DNA of 64,000 bases from Elymus sibiricus (taxonomy: Eukaryota; Streptophyta; Magnoliopsida; Poales; Poaceae): contig CM077672.1 of the NCBI GenBank assembly GCA_039707655.1, forward strand, positions 200,546,537 through 200,610,536. Direction: 5' to 3'. The notes beneath the pieces are model-generated. The model was not told the DNA's origin, ran no database searches, and saw nothing but the letters and a program-made list of their open reading frames with translations. Positions within the stretch are counted from its first letter, which is position 1. Every line of letters begins with the position of its first letter. A program made the position numbers and the translations under genes. Of the stretch, positions 1 through 10,430 are shown piece by piece.

Positions 1-126
1 TAAAAGGCCAGTAAACAAATGAAGACAAGATAGCTGATGGATCCAAGTCGCACACAGGTAAGTCCCCCTTGCCGGGAGGTAAGCCCGGAAATCTCGAGGA
101 CGAGATTTTCTTAAGGGGGGTAGGTT
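1..126 (+). other. E1: 3' end of internal region with polypurine tract
   Basis: This is the last stretch of the internal region of a plus-strand Gypsy retrotransposon entering from the left edge. It holds a 'ctcgaggacgag' block and then a purine tract at about 113-124 (aaggggggtagg), directly before the LTR start. This arrangement is typical of chromovirus-type Gypsy elements, where the tract primes plus-strand DNA synthesis. No coding sequence of E1 lies inside the window. Confidence 0.75.
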
Positions 127-1863
127 TGTGACACCCTGGTTTTTGCTCCTTGTTTTTTTTCCTTCGCGGGATTTGACTCCCATCTTTTTTTGGTGTTATT
201 GGATTTTCTCTCGCCTTCCGGTATATGAAGATGGTCAGTTAGCCTTGCCTTTCCTATCCAACCAGAGACTCTCTCCAGTCCAACCTTGCCACCCAAAATT
301 TATTCTCAGGACTTTGCCACCAAAGCCCTACCTTCCAAGTTACCGGAAGGGAAACCCTAATTCCTTCCGTTACAAAGAAACCCCAATTTCCTTTGATCTT
401 TTGCCTCCCAAATTTCTCCCAGTGAACATCCTATCTTTTTAAACCTTGGATATGCAAAAATATTGCCAAGTCATTTGCAATATTTTTCATTTAAAATTAA
501 TTCCTTTTTCTGCCCGTTAAAGGAATTAAATCCAGGAAAATATCTATCCATCTCCAAAGTTCATGAAAACTTGTGGAGATATTCTTTGTGATCATATTGA
601 GCTCCAATAAAAATATTGGCCATAATTAGTTAAGGGAAATTTCCTTTTCCTATTTAAAGCCAATATTGCAATTTGGGCACTTTCCAAAGGAGCTACCATT
701 TTGGTAGCCAGGAAAAATCCCAAATAATTTGTGGAGAATCTCATATACATATCTTCACCATTTCCATCAAGATCCCAAGTTCCACAGATCAAATTTTGAG
801 AGCATCATCCAATTCTTGTTTCTAGATTTATTTTGAGGTTGGGAAGCAACTATATTTTATATTGCTTCAAAAATTCTCAAATTAATCCAGGACCTCACAT
901 TCCCTAAATGATGTGACCATGCCAAAATTCACATCATTTTACCTAGCCATTTTCTCTCAAAAATTCCATCTAGTTTCTGTCCAGATCTAAGCTCTGTGAA
1001 GGAAGTACCACTTTGGCATTTCCAATTGAGCTGAATTTTTTTTCAGCACCTTCATATCTCCAAATAATCACCATAAACCAAAATTCAGTTCATTTCATCA
1101 AGCCATTTGAGTGCAGCTTCAAAGTCAAAATTCTGGACCAAATTTTGCATTACAAAGGAAGTATATGCAAATGAGGTCCAAATTGCTTCAAATTTTTCCA
1201 GACTCTGCTCCTTCCTACCACATTTCCCTGTGACAACTTTTCTAGCTCATTGGCATCTCTGTTTGACCACAGCTTCCTCCCCAAGATTCTGACCAGAAAC
1301 TTTTCTGGATCACCCCGGCCACTCTAGAGCAATCCTGGTCCATCCAATGACCCATCTTATCTATATGATCAATGCCTTTCGTGTTTGACAAGATTTGGCA
1401 CCCAGAGGAGGGCCAGAACACGACATGCCCGTGGTGACCGTGTGATCTGCACGCAGAAACTATGCACCGCGTGTTTGTCGCGTCGGGCAGGCCAGCTCAG
1501 GCCGCCGTGGCTTGTCCATTCATGTCCAGCAGCTCCCCCGTCGTCCACTTCTTCCTCTCAGGTCATCTCCCCCTCCGTCCTCTTCCTCCTCGCACCGCGA
1601 CGAACCTTGCCATGGCTTGTCCATTCATGTCCAAAAGCTTTATACTCGTGACTCCGATTGAGGTGAATCCAAAGCCCACTTCTTCAGTTCGTCGAGCCCA
1701 TTCCGATGATGTCACTTCCACCATGTCATAACATTTTGAAATGACCATTTTGCCCCTGCCCTTCCATTTAGCCCTCCGAGAGGGAATCCTTTCCGGCGAA
1801 TTCTTCCGCGAGGCGACCACACTTTTCTTCGGTGTATTCCTGGACCCCGAGGCAAGCCGACCA

Positions 1864-1873
1864 TCTTATATAT
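1864..1873 (+). promoter_or_regulatory. TATA-like box in E1 LTR
   Basis: The sequence cttatatatg lies about 1.7 kb into the LTR and is the best TATA candidate for the U3/R boundary of this strand. There is no transcript evidence. Confidence 0.35.
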
Positions 1874-2003
1874 GCCTTAAAGCATTGCTCTGTGTTATTC
1901 TTGCGTGTTTAAATTAATATGCTAATGCTTGTATGCATAGTGGTGAGTTGTATGTGATGCCAGTGAACCCTTGTTTGCCTTTCTTTGATGACGGCACCAC
2001 GCC

Positions 2004-2290
2004 TGTGTTCTGAGCTGCTTCCGACCGTCCGGGGTGGATGCCGACTTTATATTTCTCTTTTCAACAAGTGGCCCATGTTCTGAGCTGCTTTTCGGCCGTC
2101 TCGGACAGCTGTTGAATTTCTTTCGGTAGCGGTGACCCTATGCTCTGAGCTGTTTTTCGGCCGTCTCACGGAACCGCTACACTCTTTTTATCAACACCGT
2201 CTCATGCTCTGAGCTGCTTTTCAGCCGTCTTGAGCCGGGGTTGAGTTATTCCGGTAACGTCCCAGATCTGAGTTGTAAAGACCGTTCTGG
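2004..2290 (+). repeat. Degenerate tandem repeat of about 60-70 bp in E1 LTR
   Basis: A core like 'tctgagctgcttttcggccgtc' (variants) recurs near 2004, 2074, 2138 and 2201, with a weaker fifth copy near 2261. Spacing falls from about 70 to 60 bp. Each core is followed by a different short linker. It lies in the middle of the LTR, downstream of the TATA-like site. Confidence 0.7.
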
Positions 2291-3760
2291 TGGCTACTGG
2301 TTTATTTGTCGGTTTCATGCAAGGGTTCAGATGGTTGTCACTTACAGCTAAGCCTTGTAAAGTGATAATTTGCCATTTAAATATTGTCTCATTAATGACT
2401 CGCTGCGATATTGTATGGAGATAGGTTGTTATGCTTTCATAGTTGTTACATCATGCATGGTTACTTTTATTGCAATATTAAAGAATGTGACTTAATAATA
2501 ACAACCTCCTCCGTCGGCTGGATCGAGTCATAGTGTCACCTATCCGAGCTTACCCGTGCAACCACATTTGCCTGGATGGGGAGGCCCTAGCTTGGTCTAT
2601 TGTCCTGCCTCTTGTCGATACCTCCAACTAGGGAAGGTTATGCGTGCATGCTACCCTGGCCCGGTAGGTGGCGATAACCTTGTGAGCCCAGTTAAGTTAT
2701 TTGAGCTCAGGTCCCCGCTTGGGATAGTTTTGTTTGGCCACGACGGTGGCAGGTGTCACGGGGTGACACAGGGGCCACCCAAGATATGACCCTGGGAGGG
2801 TATGATTGTCGGTGGGACCGTAAGAGTGCCAGGTAATAGATCGGTTTTGTTTGAGCAGCACTGGTCCACCCGAATGGGAACATGTACTAAAGTATGAGGC
2901 CAGGCGCTCCATGGTGTGGGTAAAGTGCGCAACCTCTGCAGAGTGTAAATCTATTCGAATAGCCGCGTCCTCGGTCATGGACAGTTCATATAGGCCCCTA
3001 TTTGGTCTGTGTCGAGTCTGGAGGAACAAACTATATAATGTATTGTTAAAACTGAACCAGAGGTATGATTTGGCAGACTTATAGTGCAGATGCATGGACA
3101 TCGGGTGATGTCAGGTATATGGTGTTGGCCATGCGATGGCTATGAGGTGAGTGGTCGGATGACCACAGTACTTGCATTTGGTGTGGATCATGACATATTC
3201 GTAGTGTGGATTAATTACTTGATATGCTTTATCTTCGTTATACCGCAGTTACTTTGATAGTTTACATGCTAGATAATCCTGCTATGTCATGATGATTAAT
3301 GTTGCTTGATGATTAATCTTGCTAGATAATCCTATCATAACATGATAGTTAATACTGTTAAGATAACAAGTGCAAGCTTGAATGCCATGGTTTGCTTTGC
3401 TTGGTGTATATGTTGGATTGGTTTGCTTGCGAGTACATTCAAAAATACTCCGCGGCCTTCAATGTGGCAAGGTTCATCTAAGGATTCGACGACCCCTAGC
3501 GAGGAGCCAGAGTGTTCGCGGGCTAGGAGAGTAACCCAGTCAGATCCTTGTGGATTGGAGCCGCACCAGGACCATGCTGCCTTAGTCAGAGCTTTTCCGC
3601 TGCCATCACCCTTGTAATATATCATGTAAGCCTTATATACCCATTAATAGAAATGTCTGTGTTCATGATACTTGTTGTAAACGCGCACGCCAGAGTGATC
3701 TCCTGGGCTGGCGTGTGCGGCGACCGTCTGGCTACAGTGGTATTCAGGCGGGGCGCCACA

Positions 3761-3942
3761 ACAAACATGTCGGTTATGCCAATTGTTTCTTGGAGGAGAC
3801 GCCAAGTCTTCGGAGGTTTCCTTCTGATACACGGGGTTGCCCACAATCCGACCTTCCATCAACGAGTAGAGGGCGGGCCACCAGCCCGGCCTATGAGAGA
3901 TAGGCCGGCAGCCCTAGTACCCCCTAGTCCGGGACACCCTCA
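3761..3942 (-). repeat. E2 3' LTR, truncated
   Basis: This matches the first 180 or so bases (minus-strand sense) of the intact 5' LTR at 12860-13043 with scattered substitutions. The shared block includes 'ccggcctatgagagatag' and ends in 'ccctca'. The remaining 300 bp of the LTR should lie left of E1, outside the window. Bases 3761-3765 (acaaa) are the likely right-hand target duplication of E1. Confidence 0.85.
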
Positions 3943-3957
3943 GTAGCCCCCGAACTA
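3943..3957 (-). other. E2 polypurine tract
   Basis: On the minus strand this reads gttcgggggctac and lies immediately upstream of the 3' LTR start TGAGGGTG. It is the plus-strand primer site of E2. Confidence 0.8.
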
Positions 3958-4212
3958 GTCTTCGAAGCCGAGGTAGACGCCGAACACCATTGGCTTCGTG
4001 GACCAGTTCACTTTCCTCCGTGACACCGGTAACAGGCCTGTATTACTCCGAGTTGTATTCTCAAGCATTGTCCGGTCGTATGCGCCGAGTTGTACCTCGG
4101 TAATGAAGTATAGTAATAACTTAGCCCCAAAGGCTAGCCGCTTCGGTGTGAGCAGTGTCCTCACCTGACAACTTTTACCGAAGGATCACACCTTGCCACG
4201 ACTGCGAGTCGG

Positions 4213-4221
4213 TTTATAAAA
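4213..4221 (+). promoter_or_regulatory. TATA box for the E2 antisense gene
   Basis: The sequence tttataaaa lies about 325 bp upstream of the ATG at 4540 and reads on the strand opposite to E2 gag. A comparable TATA box precedes the antisense gene in E3 and in E5. Confidence 0.5.
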
Positions 4222-4539
4222 CACTTGATTCGCGGTTCGAGGCAGTTTTCATTGGCACGTCCCATCGATATGGAGATCGTGTCCTATTTTCAAGGGATAT
4301 GATCAATAATCCATTTCCCCCCATGCGCGCATAATGGCACGGTTGTATGGGGAAATGGCGAGGACTGCGGCGCAGTAAAGGGACCGTGGGTTTTTACAGC
4401 CCGTAAAAGGGGCACAGCCTTCGTTCCTTTCGTACGCTCTCATTTCCCCCCTTCGCCATTGCCTTCCCCATCTCTTGAGCTCCAACGCCCAGATCCGCCC
4501 TCCCTCAAAAACTTTTCCGTCCACCCGCCCAATCTAGCA

Positions 4540-7500
4540 ATGGCGGGTTCCGGGTCCAAGGGCAAGTGGGAGGCCTCTAGCGTTACCAACAGTGCCATTT
4601 TGGAGTTGAAGAGCGCGGGCTACCTCCTGACCGACATCGCCCACCGTGCTTCGGAGGCGGGCCAGGCCATTACCACGTCGCGGCAGGGCGAGAGAGTGGT
4701 ATTCGTGCCCCACTTCATCCGAGGTTTGGGTTTCCCCCTTCACCCCTTTGTCAGGGGCCTCATGTTCTTCTACGCACTCGACTTTCACGATCTCGCGCCG
4801 AACTCCTTCCTCCACATCTCGGCTTTTATCATCGTCTGCGAAGCCTTTCTTCGAGTCCGGCCACACTTCAGTCTGTGGTTGAAGATCTTCAACGTCAAGC
4901 CGAAGATAGTAGATGGCCAGCAGGCGGACTGCGGGGGGGGGGGGGGGGGGCAATGATCAACAAGGTTCCGCGAGTGGAGTGGCTAGACGGTACCTTCATC
5001 GAGACAGTCAAGATCTGGCAAAAGGAATGGTTCTACATCACAGAGCCGAGGCACGCAAATTGGGAGGCGATTCCGGCCTTCCGCTCCGGGCCCCCTACTA
5101 GGCTGGTCTCATGGACCAAGAAGGGCCTCGATTGGGGGCCGAATAAGGAGGTGGTGCTGGTGCAGAGCCGGATCGCCAAAATGATAGAGAAGGGCATCGC
5201 GCTGGTCAACATGATCCAGATCATGCTCGGCCGCCGAATCCTCCCTTTCCAGGACAGGGCTTCCCCCATGTGGGCCTATAAGCCCGGAGACCCGGCCACC
5301 GTGCGTAGCTTCTTCGGCACCTCCCACGCCCAACTGTGGAGGGCGCTATTCAAGCCGCAGAAAGACTGGCCGGCCGAGGAGGAAGACATCGGACTCGACG
5401 CCGCAAATCCTCCATGGGAGGTATGAGCAATTTTGTATTTTTTATCCGAACTGTTCCCTTTTAACAAGGTACTCAGCTTTGCTACTTTTCATCCATAGAA
5501 GTGGCTGAAGAAGGCCCAGCGGATCGACAGTCCGGCGCCGCTGCCAGAGGGACCCAGGATGCCCCTCCTGACGGCCATGCTGGCCGTGGAGCCGTACGAG
5601 GCGCCGGAAAGGAAGGAGAAGAAGAAGAAGGACCAACAGGGGGAGGCCAGAGAAGGCCTCCGCTCCCGGGAACCCCGGGTGCTAGATCCGGGGACACCAA
5701 TGCTCCCTCCATGTCAGAGGAGGAGAAGGAGCAAGCAGAGGACGGGGACGAAGACGATTCCTCCTGAACAGGGAAAAGAGCGGCGTCCGAGGGCGCCGAG
5801 GAGGAGCCGCCACAACCCGCTCCCAAAAGACCGCGCAAGGCTAAGATAGCCTTGTCCGGTGATAGCTCGGCCTCTGCCGAGGACTCTGAGGCCTCCGAAG
5901 AGGTTCCTCGGAGGATCCCCAGGGCCAAGCCACAGGCTCAAAGGTATGCGTTCTAGTAACTGCTTCGACCATCTTTAGCCGAACTGGGTCTAATGTTGAT
6001 GGCGTTTCCGTTTATAATTTTGTAGCCCGCTGCGCGATCTCCCCACCGACCGAGTCTCGGAGGGGGATTCTCCACCGGTAGCACTAGCGGAGAGTGGGAC
6101 CGAATCCCGCGCCTCGCCACCCCGATTGTCGAGAAGGCCGGGGAGGTCCTATCAAGGAGGACCCCTCCCGTGTCGTACGCGGGGGGGAGAGGGCGACACT
6201 ATCATGGCCGAGGGTAACACCTCGATCGCCGAAGACCAGGAGGGGAGGGCCCCTCTGGTGAACGAAGAGGAGGAGCCCGGACAAGCCGAGCTTTCTCCGA
6301 GGACGACTCCGGAGACGTCAAGGCGTCCAGAGTCCGGCGCTCCGGACTTCGAGAAGGAAGGGGCCGAAGCGCCGCCGCCACCCCTGCCTGCCCCAAAGCA
6401 GCCATCGACCGGGTGGTCGGTCAAGATGGAGGATGCTCTAACCAGCTCCTCTATCGCCGAAGAGCACCATGCACTCATGGGCGGGGTGTTGCAAAGCATT
6501 CGGTTCGTGGATAATGGACTGAAGGAGGCCTTTAGTGGCCTTCTTACCGGCTTCAAGGTGAGCGAAGTAATGCTTTTTCCTTAGAATAATTCATTTGCGT
6601 AAATGTATAGCCTCATACACAGTAGCCCCCGAGACACTGACTGGCTTGGGCAAAGCCTGTCAGAGGATCGAGAATAAATATCCCGGATACTTACGTGTGT
6701 ATAATAATGCATAGGCATCATCTTCGGCCACAGCCGCCAACACCGAAGAGTTGGCCGAGCTGAATCGGAAGCTGAAGAGTTCCGAAGATGAACTGAGCCT
6801 GGTAAACAAATGGTTCGACGAGGCACAAGGTAAGTCCGAGCTGTGATAGTGAATACAGCTGTTGTTTTGTAAGCAGGGTTCAAAGTATCCTAACGGAGGG
6901 AACCGATTGTACTGCAGCTGCCGCCGCGGAGGTCGAAAGCCTCAAAGCCGCACTGAGGACAGCTCAGTTGGATGCGGTGGCGCAAAAGTCGGCAGCCGAA
7001 CAGGCGGCTGGTGAGCTGGCGGCGGTGAGAACCGCTAGTGAAAAGCACGAGGCCAGGGTGCTGGAAGTGCAGCAAGAGCTCGGGGATGCTGTCACAAGGT
7101 GTGAGGCCCTCGAGCAGAAGAATAAGGAGCAGGCTGCCGAGCTGACCTCGGTGGCGGCGGTGGCTACGGAAGCGCGGACAGAGGCGCACAGCTACCAAGA
7201 AGAGCTCCGCCAAGTCAGGCTTATTGCGGACGGTAAGCCGTACTTTCTACAAAGTGTCTTTGGAGGTAACAGGTTCGCGTTGCTCACACGGGTATGGCGT
7301 TCCGCAGGCGCCTTTGCGGACCTCCCGAAGAGTGTGGCTGATGCGGCGAGGTTCTTCGCCGGCCAGGAGGGTTGGGCCGAGCAGAGGCTTTTTTGGGCGC
7401 AATTTCAAGCGCCCGAACACCCTCCCCTCCTCAACAATCAAATGAAGCAGCTGATGGAGCTGCATCAGATGGCGGAGCCGGTGATGAAGGACCTCTGCGT

Positions 7501-7792
7501 CAAGCTATGGCCGTCGGAGCCGCTGCCGAGCAGCTACTTCGGTCTGGTGCAGAGGCTGTACGGCGCCCCTTCTCGGGTCGACGCCTGGAAGCGCTCCGCA
7601 TGCATCGAGGGCGCTCGAATGGCCTTCGGCAAGACAATGGTACATTGGCCGAAGATAAAGCCAGCCGAGATGGCCACCGGACCTCCGCCGCCAGGGAAGG
7701 AGCATAGGTGTCCCGAGCAGTACTTTCCCGTCGTGATGGATGGTGCTCGAGCAGTAGAGGCCCAGTGTCCGAAAGATGTAATTTATGAGTAG
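4540..7792 (+). pseudogene. E2 antisense accessory gene, Transposase_28-type, 6 exons
   Basis: This spliced gene runs opposite to E2 gag. Likely coding exons are 4540-5420, 5499-5943, 6026-6557, 6715-6829, 6917-7232 and 7308-7792; each intron is GT-AG. Exon 1 carries a Transposase_28-like ('putative gypsy type transposon') block, recognisable by 'HPFVRGLMFFYALDFHDLAP' and a following 'CEAFLRVRPHFSLW'. The middle exons are acidic and proline-rich. Exons 4-5 (LAELNRKLKSS... to ...SYQEELRQV) are heptad-like and predict a coiled coil. The function is not established; a nuclear or chromatin role is only a guess. An 18-base G run in exon 1 shifts the frame, and a second shift occurs in exon 2, so the copy is broken. 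ATG 4540 (MAGSGSKGKW) is preferred over the upstream ATG at 4459. Confidence 0.75.
4933..4950 (+). repeat. 18-base poly-G run in coding exon
   Basis: Eighteen consecutive G lie between coding blocks whose reading frames differ on the two sides. The run length therefore sets whether exon 1 stays in frame. It may be a real slippage expansion or a sequencing or assembly error. Confidence 0.9.
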
Positions 7793-9098
7793 ATGTAGTT
7801 TCCTTGTAACCAAGGAGTTGAAACTTTTGTTTTAATGCAAATTGTTCGGCTGTGAACAAAGATGCCCGCTTATGTTAATTTTGACTCCTGTGTGGCAGTT
7901 TGTAATCTGAAAGTTACCAGTCGTCCGCTTCAGCCCCCTTGCAAATATTGCATGGGGTGTTTTCTCGTAATACGTAAACCCTTAGCCAACGTCTCGGTGC
8001 CCAGAGGCGGTTGTATGTACGGAAAACCAGGCAATCAGACTATGCGGTTTTAGTGCTTTCACTTAGCCAGAGGAGCTTGACAGTGGGGGCCGGTGACGAG
8101 CCCCCGGTGTTTGTGATATTCGGACAAGCCAGGGTTGATCACATGGTTTCTGTAATAGAGAACCCTTCATGTAACACGGACTGACCTCCAACGATTGTAG
8201 GTTAACACCAGTCATCGGATTGCCAACCAGTTCTCGCTTATTGGGACAGTCAGTTTTCGGCTTTCTCCACTGAGGTACTTAACCAGTCTAGCTAGAAGTA
8301 CAATCACAGTGGTTCTCCCTTTACCCTCTTAGCCGAACAGTGCGGAACGTAAGAGGGTAAACACAGGAGCCGGGCAACCCAACTATTGACCAAAGACGCA
8401 ATTTGGAACTGATTCATATAATGCAATATCCGCGACGCCGAGCACATAAAATAAAAATAAGTGCCGGGATAAAGTTTAAGGCGAGATCTATGTTCGAGCC
8501 CCCGGTCTATTAGCTGGTTTGAAATGGATGTATCGTGATAGTTTACTTCGGCGGAAAAGGCGGAAAGGAATATGCAATGTGAATGACTGCACGAGTATAC
8601 CATAATAAAGTGGTTTTTTATTTCCTTTGAATGTGTGACGTCCAACCGTACAATCCAGATTGCCGAAGTAACTTTAATAGATACTTTTGAAGAAATGAAT
8701 ATATTGAGAGTAAAGGTTTACACAGGGCCTTCATGAGTGGTTTGACGTCCCTACTACGCCCTGCTGCATGTATGCGCCTTTGCTCTTCAAGAGGCTTCCA
8801 TGGAAGCGAAGCTGTCCACCGTGTGTTCGGCGGAAGTAGTAAACTTTGGCGGATGAGCCCTTGAAAAAGGGGCTTGAGAAGTCGCCGTGGTATATCAGTT
8901 TGACGCTGATCGGGCCCTAGATGGTGCCCGTTGACGATGTTGATGTGAAGACATATGTAGGCCATCGGTCGGTTGAGCCAGACTCCTGGTCTTTCTGTCG
9001 TGTTTCCCCACAACTGCCCATGGAATTTTGAGCGCGAAGTTGTGCACTCGAGGCACGTACTTCGCAACTAGGTGGGCCGTGCTGTGGGGCGTGTGCCC
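7793..9098 (-). other. E2 non-coding stretch where RT-integrase is missing
   Basis: The 1.3 kb between the end of the protease ORF and the antisense gene has no RT, RNase H or integrase motif in any frame. In frame after the protease stop codon, a further 60 or so codons are open (VHNFALKIPWAVVGKH is part of it), which may be the edge of the lost pol region. G-rich minus-strand tracts at about 8095 and 8497 resemble the polypurine tract. Confidence 0.6.
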
Positions 9099-10277
9099 CT
9101 ATTTGGGGTGAGCGTGAGAGTGCTCCGGAACGGAGGGTGCAGCTCGGGAGCATTTACGCGCGTCCAGTGGCTTGGCAGTAGACTGTGCTTGAGACGCTTC
9201 TTCGGCGGCTAGAGCCGCCGTGTGTTCCTCTGTTCGGAGCGAGCGCTCGGTATTACCATTGATGGTAATAACGTCCTTCGGTCCTAGCATCTTGAGCTTC
9301 AGGTATGCATAGTGCGGGACGGCGTTAAAGTGGGCAAATGCAGTCCGGCCGAGGAGTACGTGGTAACCACTTCGGAAAGGGACAATATCAAAGATCAAGT
9401 CCTCACTGCGGAAGTTGTCGGGCGAGCCGAAGACGACTTCCAATGTCACAGATCCCGAGCAGCATGCCTCGACACCTGGGATTACACCTTTAAAGGTGGT
9501 GTTGCTGGGTTTGATTCTTGACGGGTCAATCCCCATTTTCTTCACGGTGTCTGCGTAAATCAGATTGAGGCTGCTACCTCCGTCCATAAGGACTCTAGTG
9601 ACGTGAAAGCCGTCCATGATGGGGTCGAGCACCAGAGCCGCCGTTCCTCCATGACGTATACTGGTCGGATGGTCTCGACGGTCGAAAGTGATCAGGCAAG
9701 CCGACCACGGGTTGAATTTCGGGGCTACCGGCTCTAAGGCGTGGACATCCCGAAGCGCGCGTTTCCGCTCCTTCTTTGGTATGTGCGTGACATAGATCAT
9801 GTTCACGGTTTTGACCTCTGGAGGGAACTGTTTTTGGCCTCCATTATTCGGCCCGCGAGGTTCGTTGTCATCCTCGCTGCGAGGGCCCTTGCCCTGTTCG
9901 TCGTCTGTGGCTTTGCCGGCCTGCTTAATTACCCAACAGTTACGGTTGGTGTGGTTAGCTGGCTTGCCGGGGGTGCCGTGAATCTGGCAGGGACTATCCA
10001 ATATTCTATCCAGCGCAGACGGGCCATCTCGGTTCCCTTTAGAGGGTTTTTTCCGCTGTCCCGATTTCGAGCCGCTGAATCCAGCGTTTACCGCTGTGTC
10101 ATCGGCTTCACCGCCGTTGTTTGAGTGCCGGCGCTTATTGTTTCTATTGCGCCACGGTTTTCCATTCCCGTCCCGGGCCTCTGAGGTACCGGGGTATTCG
10201 GGGTGGTTGCTTCGACGAGCCAACCAACTATCTTCACCCACGCAAAAGCGGGTCATTACGGAGGTAAGGGCCGACAT
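9099..10277 (-). CDS. E2 gag C-terminus and retroviral-type aspartic protease
   Basis: The 392-codon ORF starts with a basic, Asn/Gly-rich gag tail containing a Cys/His knuckle-like motif (CQIHGTPGKPANHTNRNC), the equivalent of a zinc knuckle that binds element RNA. The protease follows at about residues 210-345, with active-site motif VLMDGGSSLNLIY and the later flap/fold motif HVLLGRTAFAHF. The active site is DGG rather than the canonical DTG/DSG, as in the other Tat-type copies here. The protease would process Gag-Pol in the virus-like particle. The ORF ends in TAG, with about 60 open codons beyond, then no RT. Confidence 0.85.
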   Translation of the reverse strand: MSALTSVMTRFCVGEDSWLARRSNHPEYPGTSEARDGNGKPWRNRNNKRRHSNNGGEADDTAVNAGFSGSKSGQRKKPSKGNRDGPSALDRILDSPCQIHGTPGKPANHTNRNCWVIKQAGKATDDEQGKGPRSEDDNEPRGPNNGGQKQFPPEVKTVNMIYVTHIPKKERKRALRDVHALEPVAPKFNPWSACLITFDRRDHPTSIRHGGTAALVLDPIMDGFHVTRVLMDGGSSLNLIYADTVKKMGIDPSRIKPSNTTFKGVIPGVEACCSGSVTLEVVFGSPDNFRSEDLIFDIVPFRSGYHVLLGRTAFAHFNAVPHYAYLKLKMLGPKDVITINGNTERSLRTEEHTAALAAEEASQAQSTAKPLDARKCSRAAPSVPEHSHAHPK

Positions 10278-10430
10278 TGTTCTCGGCTTGTCCTGGCCGA
10301 GCTGGCGGGCGAGCCACTCGTCCCGGATACTGTGTTTGAATGCCGCAATCGCTTCGGCATCTGGGCAGTCGACGATCTGGATTTTCTTGGTCCAGAACCG
10401 GTTCCAGAATTGCCTGGCTGATTGCCCGGG

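Larger units (their letters stand above)
127..3760 (+). mobile_element. E1: 3.6-kb 3' LTR of a plus-strand Gypsy element
   Basis: The LTR begins TGTGACACCC just after the polypurine tract and ends GGCGCCACA at 3760, so the ends are TG...CA and form an imperfect inverted repeat. The right border is fixed because the next bases (acaaacatg) continue the LTR of E2, whose intact copy at 12560-13043 reads through the same spot. The 3634-bp length recalls Tekay/Del-lineage elements with very long LTRs, but no E1 domain is visible to prove that. It contains a tandem repeat near 2004-2290 and a TATA-like site near 1864. The short ORFs in it look fortuitous. E1 was inserted into the 3' LTR of E2. Confidence 0.8.

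Noticed and set aside
2697..3101. 134-codon minus-strand ORF in the E1 LTR
   Set aside because: There is no domain or repeat logic, and it lies wholly within an LTR.
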